In this document: positions 1-9,500 of the stretch, piece by piece
Position numbering within the stretch: the first letter of the stretch is position 1
Layout: each line of letters starts with the position of its first letter
Origin: Sanguinoderma infundibulare
Taxonomy: Eukaryota; Basidiomycota; Agaricomycetes; Polyporales; Polyporaceae
Assembly (NCBI GenBank): GCA_032821775.1
Contig: JAVLRN010000015.1
Location: 372,001-436,000, forward strand
DNA length: 64,000 nt
Direction: 5' to 3'
The notes under the pieces: generated by a model
The model's database searches: none
The model's input: only the letters and a program-made list of their open reading frames with translations
Told to the model about the DNA's origin: nothing
Program-made: the position numbers and the translations under genes

Positions 1-147
1 TCGGCACACATATATCTCCACTCCATGAGCTCCCCGACGGTCATGTCCGAATCGTCCGGCTTGTTCTCCGCATCCTGACCGCCAAAGTCGAAATCCACAT
101 CCCACAGGTCCTCCTCTTCCTCCGTACCCCATCCATACACGTCGGAC
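1..147 (-). CDS. TPR-protein gene fragment, 5' exon only (window edge)
   Basis: This is the left-edge copy of the acidic exon described in full at 15465-16066. Only the part encoding the stretch rich in E and D ahead of the first TPR helix is in the window; the downstream exons would lie to the left of base 1. It shows that at least part of a further unit precedes the window. Confidence 0.4.
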
Positions 148-802
148 CTTACATAGGTACGATCGGGCCTGCTCAGCTGGTGCTCGCGACCCGGGAACGT
201 ATGAAAACACGCACCTCATCCGTCCCACTCCCTCTCCTTTCCCGACCTCACTCCGCTCTCCACTGAGGCCTTGCCTAAACAACCTTCCAAGGTTGTTGCC
301 GGCGACTATCATGAGGAGTAAGCCATCTGCCCACGTATCCAAGAGGGCACTCCGAAGCTGAGCTTACCAGCAAGGCTCCCGACCGACTCTACGACGACCA
401 GATGAGATGACCTGGGGAGTTGATGCGCGTGTAGTATGATATGCTTCTCGCGGCGATCGCCAAATTAAGAAGGCTGACGAGTCAGGTACCAGGAACAAGT
501 TGATCAGCGACTCACCTTCAAATGCACCGCGTCTTCGCGTCTTCGTCCTGCTCAGGACATGTACGCCATCCACAGTTTGGCGTCAACAACCCTCCATGAT
601 GGCATGGAGTCTTGTCCGGACGAATATTCGAAAGAATCAGTATCGCGTACGTGAACGAGGAGATAGACCGCACTTACCGCACTCTACAGCTGGCTGTCCG
701 GTCCACTCACCACTCCGACACGCAACCCCACGCCGACATGCCCGGCTCGATGTCAACAACCCTCCATGGGATGTCCAGGTGGACTGCAGAGGACGGTCCC
801 GT
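148..802. other. Unassigned stretch upstream of TPR fragment
   Basis: No convincing gene. There are consensus donors on the minus strand (GTAAGC at ~364, GTGAGT at ~517) that could serve 5' exons of the TPR gene, but no joined frame is persuasive. A perfect 9-bp inverted repeat (AACAACCTT, CC loop, AAGGTTGTT) lies at 278-297. Plus-strand frames here have no protein-like composition. Equivalent stretches: 16067-16721, 31966-32620, 48565-49219. Confidence 0.5.
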
Positions 803-1024
803 CTATCTGGGACAACAGATTTGAATATACTTAGCATCCCTGCGAATCATCCGCTTGTCGGGGGGAAGGGTATACGCACCCCGCTGGATCGTTGTCTTCA
901 CCGCCGTGTACGGATCCTTGTCACAAAGGACGTGTCCGCACAGCGTGATCGTGGCGTAGGACGGCGGCGAAAAACAGATGGGGCATGTATAAGCTGCAAG
1001 AGGCTCCACCTCGTCTATTGGCAC
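803..1024 (-). pseudogene. Truncated RING-finger copy, unit 1
   Basis: Minus-strand text VPIDEVEPLAAYTCPICF...CGHVLCDKDPYTAVKTTIQR matches the middle of the full RING gene at 10295-11030. Copied are the first zinc ligands (CPIC, CGH and one C); the next ligand is lost (GEC became DKD) and the frame runs to a stop before the final CPVC pair. Upstream and downstream of ~200 bp the homology ends. It therefore cannot fold as a RING domain and is a partial duplicate lying in the same orientation about 9.5 kb from its parent. Confidence 0.75.
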
Positions 1025-1081
1025 TGTGTCAAGGGAGCGCTCCGGTCAGAGATGGTGACCTGTGAAAGGAGCATGATTCAG

Positions 1082-1450
1082 TCAGCCGGAACTGTTCAGC
1101 ACGCCTCCCGGAAACTGGAACGGGAACGCACCACGCCGACTTCTGCGTGCGCCGTCCGCTCGTTCGCGCTGTCGTCGGGTGCCTTCCGGTGGCTGACGAC
1201 GCCCACTCCATGGTGCGAGCAAGATGCCTGTCATTCGTCAAGACACGGTCAGCACACTCTAACCAGAACGCACAGATCCCAAACGAGCACCACGCGGGCA
1301 GGACTTACCAAGCATCCTGAACACGAACCCAGTCCACATGGTGTCCGCCACGTCCAACACAACACCGAGCTCTTCCAACTCATTGACGAGCATCGCGTCG
1401 TAGACGACGGTCGAGATCGAGAGCCTGAACGCGGTGCCGATGAAACCGAT
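1082..1450 (-). CDS. Unknown two-exon coding segment D, unit 1
   Basis: Exon 1450-1309 follows a CTCTCTAG acceptor and reads IGFIGTAFRLSISTVVYDAM then LVNELEELGVVLDVADTMW, ending FRML with a GTAAGT donor. A second exon, 1227-1082 (acceptor GACAG), joins in phase and reads GILLAPWSGRR... to a TGA stop after NSSG. The first exon has the composition of a folded, partly hydrophobic protein; the second is arginine-rich and less convincing. The start exon was not found, so this is a 3' portion. I do not recognise the family. The long plus-strand frame covering 500-1543 is its antisense shadow. Confidence 0.35.
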
Positions 1451-1675
1451 CTAGAGAGCATGCCATATTTGCTGGGGAAGCTGTGTGCGCTGGGGACGAG
1501 GGTAGAGCTGGAGCAGATGGAAGATGAGCAAGGGGGAAAGTAGCGAGTTTCGAGGGAAACCAACAAACGAACATCACGTACTGCCTATTGTGTTCGCATC
1601 AGCATAGCATGTGTGGGCTGCGGATGTGCCAGCTGTGTGTCAGCCGAGGTTAAGGCAATTGATGGGGCGGTAAAC

Positions 1676-1885
1676 AGGCGGAGAACACCGCGGTGTTGGC
1701 TGCCGAGGGACATGTCATGTCAGCACGCGCACGGTGAAAACGAGAACGGAATAAGTAAGAGACGCACAATTGTCCGGGATGGCGCTCAGCCGGGCAATCA
1801 ACGCAATCTTGAAGCCGCCGTCGCGAACTGCACGGCTAAATCGTGAAGGCTGGTACAGGCAAGCGGCGAGCCCGCAGCAATCCAT
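1676..1885 (-). pseudogene. Tvp38/VTT-domain-like membrane protein fragment, unit 1
   Basis: Exon 1885-1768 reads SRAVRDGGFKIALIARLSAI then PDN; after a 68-nt intron (GTGCGT...GGCAG) exon 1699-1676 continues NTAVFSAC. The run GGFKIALIARLSAIP followed by a T-A-V-F-S motif is characteristic of the SNARE-associated Golgi (VTT, Tvp38/TMEM64) family, integral membrane proteins of the Golgi/ER. Only ~47 residues are present, against several hundred in the family, and no flanking transmembrane exons could be joined, so this is an internal fragment. Family call is from remembered motif similarity and needs a profile search. Confidence 0.42.
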
Positions 1886-2438
1886 CTAGTGAGATGCCGT
1901 TAGACTCGAGGCACGACTCGACCGTTTTCTCACCAGCGAACTCAGGGCCACAGAGCATGGGACAGCCATCATCGAGGTGCACAATCGCCATGTCCCACAC
2001 GTTCGCAACGCAGTCCGGGAGGCACATCAATGCGATCGTCGGCCACGGTGCACACGGCCAGAGCGATTCGCCTGTCATACTCCATGTGCCGTACGTCGAG
2101 TGACAGCACCAGCACATCTCGCCACGTCGTCGACCGCGAGCGACTTCGTGCACGGGCCCGGGGCCAGCGCTGCGTGAAAACTCACCCTGGACTCGGCTGG
2201 CCTGCGCTACTCTCCATACCCCAGCCTGCTGTCATTGACCTCGTCGCATTTCAGCACGTCGTCTCAGGGCAGAAGCGTAGGTCACATGGAGACCTCTCCG
2301 ATGTCCTCACGGGCTCCCCTAGCAGGGACGTGCTGGCCTGGGATGGTCGTCCCGGTGATGATAGTTGATATGGGCAACCCGAGCGGGAAAACACGCAAGA
2401 GGCTACCATAAGGTGGGACCTTGCGTGGCGTAACTTAC
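1886..2438. other. Coding-like stretch of uncertain strand
   Basis: Open frames exist on both strands. Between units 1 and 2, four of the five substitutions at 2200-2365 are synonymous in the plus frame reading PALLSIPQPAVIDLVAFQ, ending at 2368, and both substitutions at ~2030-2065 are synonymous in plus and minus frames. This suggests past coding constraint but does not fix the strand or splice structure. Minus-strand exons of gene B could continue here after its 2438 donor. Equivalent stretches: 17805-18357, 33704-34256, 50303-50855. Confidence 0.35.
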
Positions 2439-3392
2439 AGGTACTCGACTCGGTTCCTGGCAGGCCAGTTTCCACTCGGGTCTCTGCTCGCGAGGAGGGA
2501 GCTTCAGGCGGTGGAACTGGCAGATCATCGGCTCCGTGGTCTCTTCGGCCACATCAGCAGACAGCTCGGGCCGCTCTGTGAACGAAGGAGCGGGAATAAG
2601 TGGCACTTGCTGATTTGACAGGACATCGGCCTTCGGGTGAGGAGTCGGCGGACGTTGAGCTCGTGGGCGTTCTTCCGAAGAAGGGATGGCATTGGAGGGG
2701 CACGCCACGGGCAACAAGCGACCGTCCTATATGAAAGATGTCTGTTTGAGGACAAAGAAGTGGCGGGGATGTAGGTGATGACTCACGGTGGTTGCATGAT
2801 GCGTTCCACGCTTCTGACTAGGTGCGCGTTCTACATGAGGTTCTCGGGCGGCCGGGGTCTCATTGTCGGAGAGGGAGGTCAGAAGACGCTGCCGCTTCGC
2901 GTAGCGCAGCTGCCTCGGGGTCTGAAAATCGTCGTGGGCGTGTTTCTGGACAGGTATGAGTTCGTACGCCAGGCGATCGGCGCGATCAGCAACGTTCTGA
3001 GACCGCTTTCTCTTTGTGCCCACCAAAACGGGGATAGGGGACGACGGATGGTGCTTCTTTGCAGGGAGAGACCTGCTTCTAGAAGAAGGGGCTGTGCTAC
3101 TACTAGAGGTGGGGCGAGGACGATGGTTACTCGGAGGAGGGGCGGGAGGACTGGAAGTCGGGTGTGCTCCTGATTTGGAGTGGGTCGCTAGGGAGGCGAC
3201 GACGGCAGACGGGTCTTGTGGGAGGGCAAGATCGGGGGCGTGGGGGCTGCGGGAGTGGGAGCGGCGACTTACGGCAGACTGGGTGTGAGCGAGAAGGTAG
3301 GATGCACGGCTAAGGTTGGCCTGACGGCGCACGCGAATGCGAGGCGAGCGTCTGGGGCCGTCGACAGGTGTTGTGTGGACGACGAGCGCCAT
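2439..3392 (-). CDS. Gene B: basic, proline/serine-rich nuclear-type protein, unit 1
   Basis: Start ATG at 3392. Exon 1 (3392-2787, 202 codons) begins MALVVHTTPVDGPRRSPRIR and carries a basic patch GTKRKRSQN that looks like a nuclear localisation signal, between Ser/Pro-rich low-complexity stretches. Intron 2727-2786 (GTGAGT...ATATAG, 60 nt) joins in phase to exon 2 (2726-2439), which reads DGRLLPVACPSNAI... to LKLPPREQRPEWKLACQ. A GTAAGT donor at 2438 follows; the next exon is not resolved, so the 3' end is open. In this unit exon 2 is 288 nt, one base longer than in units 2-4, so the last residues are PSRVP instead of RVEYL. No family recognised; a DNA- or chromatin-associated role is only inferred from composition. 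Confidence 0.5.
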
Positions 3393-3804
3393 GATGTGCT
3401 GTGGCCGGTGGCGAGGTTCGGGGAGGGGCTACCATCGATTGGATGGGGTCAGGCGTCCCTGAGTGGGCGGTTGCTTGGCTGGCGGGGGCACACCCTGGAA
3501 AACGCATGGTGGTTGGAAGGGCAGTGAGTTCAGGCACAGAGAAGAAACAAAGGAAGGAGGTTACATTGGATATAAGCGATGGACCGGCTATTGACACAGC
3601 GATGGTCGTGGACGAGAGCAAAGTCACGGTGGACTGGACGCGGGGACCGAAGTGCAGTGCCACAAGGGGCCAAGCGCCCACAGCTGCCATTTGCGGAATT
3701 TCGAAATTACGGCTCTCTCGCAAACCTCCATCCAGCTTCCACCTCGCCAATGCCAATTTTCGACAGCAAAATTATTGCAAAACAATATAAAAAGTACAAG
3801 CATC
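3393..3804. other. Spacer between gene C 3' end and gene B start
   Basis: 412 bp lying 5' of gene B and 3' of gene C, both on the minus strand. It should contain the B promoter. AT-rich runs sit at ~3770-3795 (AATTATTGCAAAACAATATA) and a perfect palindrome-like GGAATTTCGAAATT near 3700; no clear TATA box at a usual distance was found. Equivalent stretches: 19306-19717, 35205-35616, 51804-52215. Confidence 0.4.
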
Positions 3805-4385
3805 CTAGATCTCCTCGGCCTCGGCCTCGACCTCGACCTCCGACGACCAGACCGCCTCCTCGATCGGGTCCTCTGGGTCCTCCATCCCCGTTATCCCTTG
3901 CTCACGACGACGCTGGTGGCGACGCTTGGTCGGAACCCCTGGAAGAACAGCAACCGGGTTAGAGAAGGCAAGCTCCACCCGCTCCTCTGTTGCTTCCTCG
4001 AAACGGAGCGCACCCGACATCCACAACGCGAGGAGACGCTCCATGACCGGCTGGCCGCCAGGAACATCGCTCAAGTTCCCAAACGGCACGCCAGCCGGCC
4101 ACCCCACAAGATCGTGCTTGGCCCTGACGACGACGTAGCGGGCATAGTCCCTCGGAGACCACCGCATCCGTGCACTGCGGCGGCCGGTGAGCTCCTCTGT
4201 GGAAATGCCATCAAGACGCGATGCAATAAGTCCGTGATGCGCGCATATTTCCAGAAGGCAGACAGGTACGTACTCAATTTATCGTCCACGAGCTTGCGGA
4301 TCTGTGCTCGCAGCTTGGCGAGTCGGCTCGAGTGGTGTTGAGGCACAGCTGAGGCTGGCGTGCGGCCGTTGCGCTGAGCGGGCAT
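3805..4385 (-). CDS. Gene C: small 'GWP' family protein, unit 1
   Basis: Two exons, 4385-4274 and 4196-3805, with a 77-nt intron (GTACGT...TTCCACAG) that joins in phase to give 167 aa. The N-terminus is basic (MPAQRNGRTPASAVP, then a K/R-rich helix LAKLRAQIRKLVDDKL). The core reads RDYARYVVVRAKHDLVGWPA then GVPFGNLSDV and ERLLALWMSGALRF; the C-terminus is acidic and ends in a Glu-Val/Glu-Ala run before TAG. A core of the type K/R-Y-x8-LVGWP-x-PF-N is, as far as I remember, shared by many small uncharacterised Agaricomycete proteins; function is not known. The start is the only in-frame ATG of exon 1, with a TATA-like element ~130 nt upstream. Confidence 0.62.
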
Positions 4386-4962
4386 GAGAATCGTTGTACG
4401 GCCAGAATGGTGTCCGGGTGACGAGACAGTATGAAGGAGTATTACGGGGGTGTGAATGGAATGCGGGGGATACGTGGTTTTGTTGCGAACAGGAAGGCCG
4501 TATCGCCACTATTTTATGGCTCTCCGCAGCGACCGGCGGTTGCATCTGAGGCCGTATCCGCGCAGGTTTCGCGCGGATAGCCTGTTCAGTATGTCCGAGA
4601 TCTTGCTGTCAGTCCGCGTTCCTGTTCGAGAACGTCAACGCCGCATGCGGCACGATCGGGCTCATGCTCTTTCAGGTTCGGTGGGTCATCACTTGATGCA
4701 GACGACCAAGGGGCCGTGAGCGAGGTCTTGCACTTCGACGGGACCAGGTTGAGTGTCATCGGTGCCTTGCGCGCGAGCACTGCCTGCTCATAGCTCTTCA
4801 GGTCCTCTGCATCGTGCAGCGCAACTCCTGGCGCACAGACCAATTGAATGGGCGCAAGGAGCTTTCGCGCAGGCGTTACCTTGAGGCACTGTGAGAACCT
4901 GCATCCTCGTTCGTGCCCCGCTGTTTTTCTCATTTTCTTCTCCCTATATTAGAGCCTCGAGT
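4386..4962. other. Divergent spacer between genes C (-) and A (+)
   Basis: 577 bp between two divergent starts, so it probably holds both promoters. A minus-strand frame at 4586-4933 (115 codons, ATG start) is open in unit 1, but in units 2-4 its ninth codon is TGA and most differences between copies change residues, so it is not treated as a gene. A pyrimidine-rich run ending CCCTATATTAG (4921-4951) just ahead of gene A resembles an intron 3' end and may mark a missed 5' exon. Equivalent stretches: 20293-20869, 36192-36768, 52791-53367. Confidence 0.4.
4511..4517 (-). promoter_or_regulatory. TATA-like element for gene C, unit 1
   Basis: ATAAAAT on the minus strand, 126-132 nt upstream of the gene C ATG and kept in all four units. 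Spacing is plausible for a fungal TATA box; no direct evidence. Confidence 0.25.
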
Positions 4963-6152
4963 ATGATTTAAAATAAAGCGCTGAGAAAGCGTCGAGCGGG
5001 CCCCCAAGACGACATCAGTGACAACCCGGCGGAGGCTGAGCAGCCAACGATGGGCCGCGGGATGCCGGTCGGCACCCGCTTCGTGCCATGGACCACGCTC
5101 GCGATCCCGCCTTCTCCCTACAAGTACCACGTACGTCACGAGATGGTCCCCTTCCGTGAGTTCAGCCGGTGCTTGTTCCACGGCGAGGACGCGTGCGCCA
5201 CCCTCCTCCGCGAACCAAGAGAAGCAGAGGACGTCCATGACCAGGGGTATGTGTGGCACATCATGCGTGTCGGGGGGACGGATCGGCAGGTCGAGTTCAG
5301 GACGAACAAGGCGGCAATGCGGCACCTGCGTGCGCACGCGCGCGAGCTCGAGTCGGTGCCGGTCCGGCTGTACAAGCGGTCGACGGGGGAGGTGCTTGAA
5401 GAGGCTAAGTGCATCTGGGAGCAGGCACGCTCGTCGTCTCCGGAGTTGCAGAAATATCACTCGCAGAGCGATGACTCTCGGAGGGAAAGGGGATGCTCCA
5501 GTTCGGCGAGGAGAGTGTGGAGGACTTGGGGGTGTGGGTGCCTTCCTCGTTCATCGAGGAGGACACGTGCATGTGGGAGCTCTTTGTCGGACCGAATGGG
5601 GCCTCGTCTGTGGCTGGACCGAGCGGGTGCTCGTCATGGGCTGGATCGAGCGGCTCGTTGGCATCCCCGCCCGAGTCGCAGAGTGAGAGGGACGAGGAGC
5701 GGAACGTGTCGCAGCATGACGAGGAGGTTGACGACTTTGGGACTTGGTTGCTTTGGACCGGGGAGGGCGTGGCCGAACCTCAGAGCCCGACTTTACAAGA
5801 GTCACAGAGCGACGGCAGCGAAGATGCGGACAAAGACCAGGGCGTGTTGGTGTACGACGAGGCGGGCGTTGGGGGCTTGGATGCTTGGCAGCCGTACGGT
5901 ACCGTCATCTGGCAGCCGCCGCCTGCGGCGAGATGGAGCGCACGACCCAGGCGTGTACCCGTACCCAAGTGCGTTACGCTGCTTCTCCGCAAACAGCGGC
6001 GGCGTCTTCATGCTCGGCAGGCTCGCGACGTGCGACGGCCTCCGCATCGGGCTCGGCCGCCCTCCTTGTCCAAGAATGCACTGCCCGAGCTGCGCCCTGG
6101 GTCCCGTCGACATTTGGGGTTCAAACCCCGTCTGCCATTGCCGCCTCCCTAG
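4963..6152 (+). pseudogene. Gene A pseudogene, unit 1
   Basis: Same gene as 20870-22051, but inactivated twice. The ATG at 4963 is followed by ATT and a TAA stop where units 2-4 read TCA-AAG. A 2-nt insertion near 5475-5480 (GACTCTCGGAGG versus GACTCGGAGG) shifts the frame; the remainder continues in the frame starting at 5493 and ends at the same stop position, 6152. There is also an in-frame 6-nt difference near 5160 (FREFSRC versus FRDRC). Re-initiation at 5050 would give a 482-aa hybrid frame, judged not functional because it leaves the conserved acidic C-terminal half. Confidence 0.65.
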
Positions 6153-6575
6153 CGACCCGGTCCAAATTAGGAGCACATGCGACTTGCAGTCCCATTGTCC
6201 GTCCTCTGAGGAGCCATCATGCTTGCCCTACCTCCAGCACAACCCCGTCTTGTTCTCGAAACATGTCTCTCCCCGCAAAGAAGCACCATCTGTCGTCCCC
6301 TATCCCCGTTTTGGCGGGCACAAAGAGAAAGCGGTCTCAGAACGCTGCCGATCGCACCAATCACCTGGCGTACGAACTCTAAACACGCACACGGCAACAA
6401 TTTTCAGCACCCGAGGCAGCTGCGCTACGCGAAGCGTCAGTGTCTTCCGACCTCCCTCTCCAACATTAAGACCTCGACCACCCGAGAACCTCATGTAGAG
6501 GCCAGAGAACCTCATGTAGAACACACATCTAGTCAGAAGCATGGAGCACATCATGGAACGACCGTGAGTCATCAC
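6131..6575 (+). pseudogene. Inverted partial copy of gene B, unit 1
   Basis: Plus-strand sequence homologous to the minus strand of gene B at about 3208-2772, including SLPAKKHHLSSPIPVLAGTK and the splice donor ACC-GTGAGTCATCAC. Compared with B it has a deletion leading to a stop after LAYEL, further frameshifts, and a 21-nt duplication (two adjacent copies of GAGAACCTCATGTAGA, ~6481-6520). It lies ~3 kb from the parent in opposite orientation, forming an imperfect inverted repeat of ~440 bp. Confidence 0.8.
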
Positions 6576-9500
6576 GTACGTCCCTCCTCAGATTCTCTTG
6601 CGCTACTCGGAGACGATTCCCGTGGTTTATTGACACTGATGGTTCGTAATACATATTTCAGGGTTTCAGGCTATCCTTGGGTTCACGCTTAGGATGCGAT
6701 ATATGATGATGATCCGGTCGCAAGCACTTTGAATGTCCCCACCGGCCTTCTGATGGTCCTCGGATTTCGCATGCACGAACGCAAACGCGAGGATCACGAA
6801 CCGCCTCTCTGTTTTTGTCTCGGCCAGCTCTGCGCCTGTGTTCTGCAACCATACGCATTCGTGCAGTGGACGACTAGAGTGCTCTACTAACTGTCCATTC
6901 GTCCCGCAACAGAACCACCCAACGGGTGGCAAAGGCGTGGCAGTTCAAATGCGGCATTCGAGGTGAGTGGTCGTCGCGAGTTTCTCCTTCTAATCATGGC
7001 TCATGAAACGTCCCACTGGACTGGTCAGGCACATCATATTTTATTGGTCGCGTAGCTACGGCATGTACATCGACGGCTTGATGGGTTAACACCGATTCCG
7101 GCCGGTCGTGGCCTTGCCTTCGCCTGCACAGATGGAGAAAAACCTCTTCGCAGCACGGGGTCTACACCCGCTACATGCAACAATCACCGTGAACAGTGTC
7201 ATAGACGGTCTGAAACCATGGGCATCATGTAGGATGGAAGACTCAAGAGTGCATGCCGACGTCGCTCGATGGCATTGTAGATGTGGAATTCAAAGGTGCG
7301 CAACCCACACTGAAGGACCGCGGGCGAGTGTGAGTCTCCGCCTGACGACAGCACTGCGCGTGGCATGCCACTCTGTTCACTGCCGCGCATCTCGTTCCCA
7401 ATCAACCGCTTCTGTGTCCGGCCGCCGTTCGTTCCGATGAGTACACCTCAAGCTTCGCGCTTCGCCCTGGCGTGACCATGGACCGCATCTCGCACTCATA
7501 TCCACAGCCGACATAACCCTTGATATATGAAAATGAGCCTGCGGCGCCGCGCCCCGTCTCCCAAACGTCGGGGTGTATCGTCAAGCCCACATCGAGAACG
7601 TCCGAGACACTTGCGAGCCTCGACGCAGCGCAGTGACGGTGCATCGCTCTCCGGCGTTGCCGTAGCTGCTGCCGCCCCTGCTTCTACCGTTGATGGTCTT
7701 TTGGCCAATCATGGCTTCCTGCCCGGGCACGCGCTTCATGGTCACGCCGTTTGCAAGGCCAGCCACCTCCCACGCGCGTGAGACGGACATGTGCTGCAGC
7801 TTCGCGACCTCAGCAACCAGTGCCTCGATCGTCGGTTCGTCATCCACGAGTGTGTTGGAACCGCGAGGCGACGGGGGAACGGGAAGCGGACAACGCCTGG
7901 ACAGGCTCGGACACGCTGACCGGTGAGCTTCACTTGGACTTGAGCCTGTTCGCGGATCCACTTGCGTGCAGTGGTGTGTTCCGGTGAGGAAAATGAGGTG
8001 GCGCACTTCGTCCTCGAACCCGCCGTTGGAGCTGAAGCTCACACTCCGCTCATTTGATGAGAAACCAGCACTGTATTAGAATCATGTCGTAAGTACACGC
8101 GATATATGTTGCTACCTCCAGATTCCATCTCGATTCGCCCCGTTGTCGCGGACCCTGCATATCTACCAGCGTACTGCCACATTCCGACGACCGCGGGTGC
8201 GATCATGAATCGCCGTTGTATGCGAGATCAATGGGCGGTCATCCGCAGGTGCCTGGAGAGTGGTTAGCCGATCTGGATACCGCATGGTCCGCGTTCATGG
8301 TTCACGTTACCGCTTTCTCCGAATCTAGGTGGTGCGCAGTGCGCACGGACCGCGGCGCGAGGTATTTAGGAGGTCCCAGGTCGCAGATATCCCCATCTCC
8401 GTCTCTGCTCGTCCGCCGCCATCCGCTTGTGCTGTTACTCCCGCTCTGCGCGTCCTCCTCTGTGCACGCGGAAGCCGGTGTCTGCGTTCGTCGTGAACGT
8501 CGCTCGGACGAGGTACGTTGCATGCTGGGTCGCCGACAGACCTTTCAACCCTGATCGCCATTGTCCCGACAGACCCCAGCCGCGCGGTTCCTTCCGCCAA
8601 AGCAGCACGATGTAAGTCCATCCGGTCCTCGGATTCGACTGTGGATGTGCGAACTGACCATCTTTTGCCCGTCGCACCTCTGTGCGAAGGCCCCAGACCG
8701 CCAGTTTGTCTCACCGGCTCCCAGACGACCCTCTAGCTGCATACGAGCGTGTGAACGTCGCTTACCGCCCTGGTATCGACAGACCAGAGCCGCGCGGTTG
8801 CGTCCGTCCACTCAGCACGGTGTAAGTCCACTCCGCTGTCGTGCTCGACTCTGGATGTGCAAACTGATGGTGTTGCGGATCCTACCGAGCGTCCGTACGA
8901 CGCGGCCTTGTTGTGGGTGTCCGGATGGTTGCGACGGGGTGGACGGTGATTAGTATAGTGGCAGTAAAGTATCAGGGTTGAGTGCGACTCACAGGTGACG
9001 ACGAGGAGTATGGATGGGTGTCCAAATAGGCGCGAATGGGGAATGCAGCCCCACGCCATCTCGTTCGTCGTGGGCCACAATCCCGACTCCGTCTCTCCTG
9101 GAGATGCGCCACAGAGCACAAGTTCGGAGCGAGGCTGATCTCGGTCGCCATCGTATCATAGTGGTCGCGACGTCCGTTGTCGGGCCGAGCAGTGGGCATC
9201 ATGTCGTCTGGCAAGGCCACAGCTGCGGATGCACCTCACCCCATTGATGGGGTGCATTCACAGCTATTCGTCGGGTACCCTAAGGGGTGTGTCGTCGATA
9301 TCGTGCAGCGCCAATTTGGTGTGGTAACCGACCGATTGACCAGGGACCGATGGCGAATCGAGTGTCACGGAACGTAGTGACACGACTGTCTCAGTATTGC
9401 CGACCTTCGCCCGACCGATCCAAGCGTGCGGCGTACGTGTCGGAGACGTCTGAGTGCCATCACGATGTCTATCACCGCTGTTCGAGTTTCTTCGCGATGC

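Noticed and set aside
278..297. Perfect 9-bp inverted repeat as a terminator
   Set aside because: Rho-independent terminators do not apply to a fungal nuclear genome and nothing connects it to a transcript end.
500..1543. 347-codon plus-strand open frame, present in every unit
   Set aside because: It is antisense to a spliced minus-strand exon with better composition (segment D) and to the truncated RING copy; its text is Arg/His/Pro-rich, typical of a shadow frame in GC-rich DNA.
4930..5460. 176-codon minus-strand frame opposite gene A
   Set aside because: Shadow of the gene A frame; it shows no motif, and gene A has the more protein-like text.
6687..6890. 68-codon minus-strand exon candidate with AFAFVHAKS text
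   Set aside because: Three of four differences between units 1 and 2 change residues and the donor (GTGAAC) is weak, so there is no sign of coding constraint.
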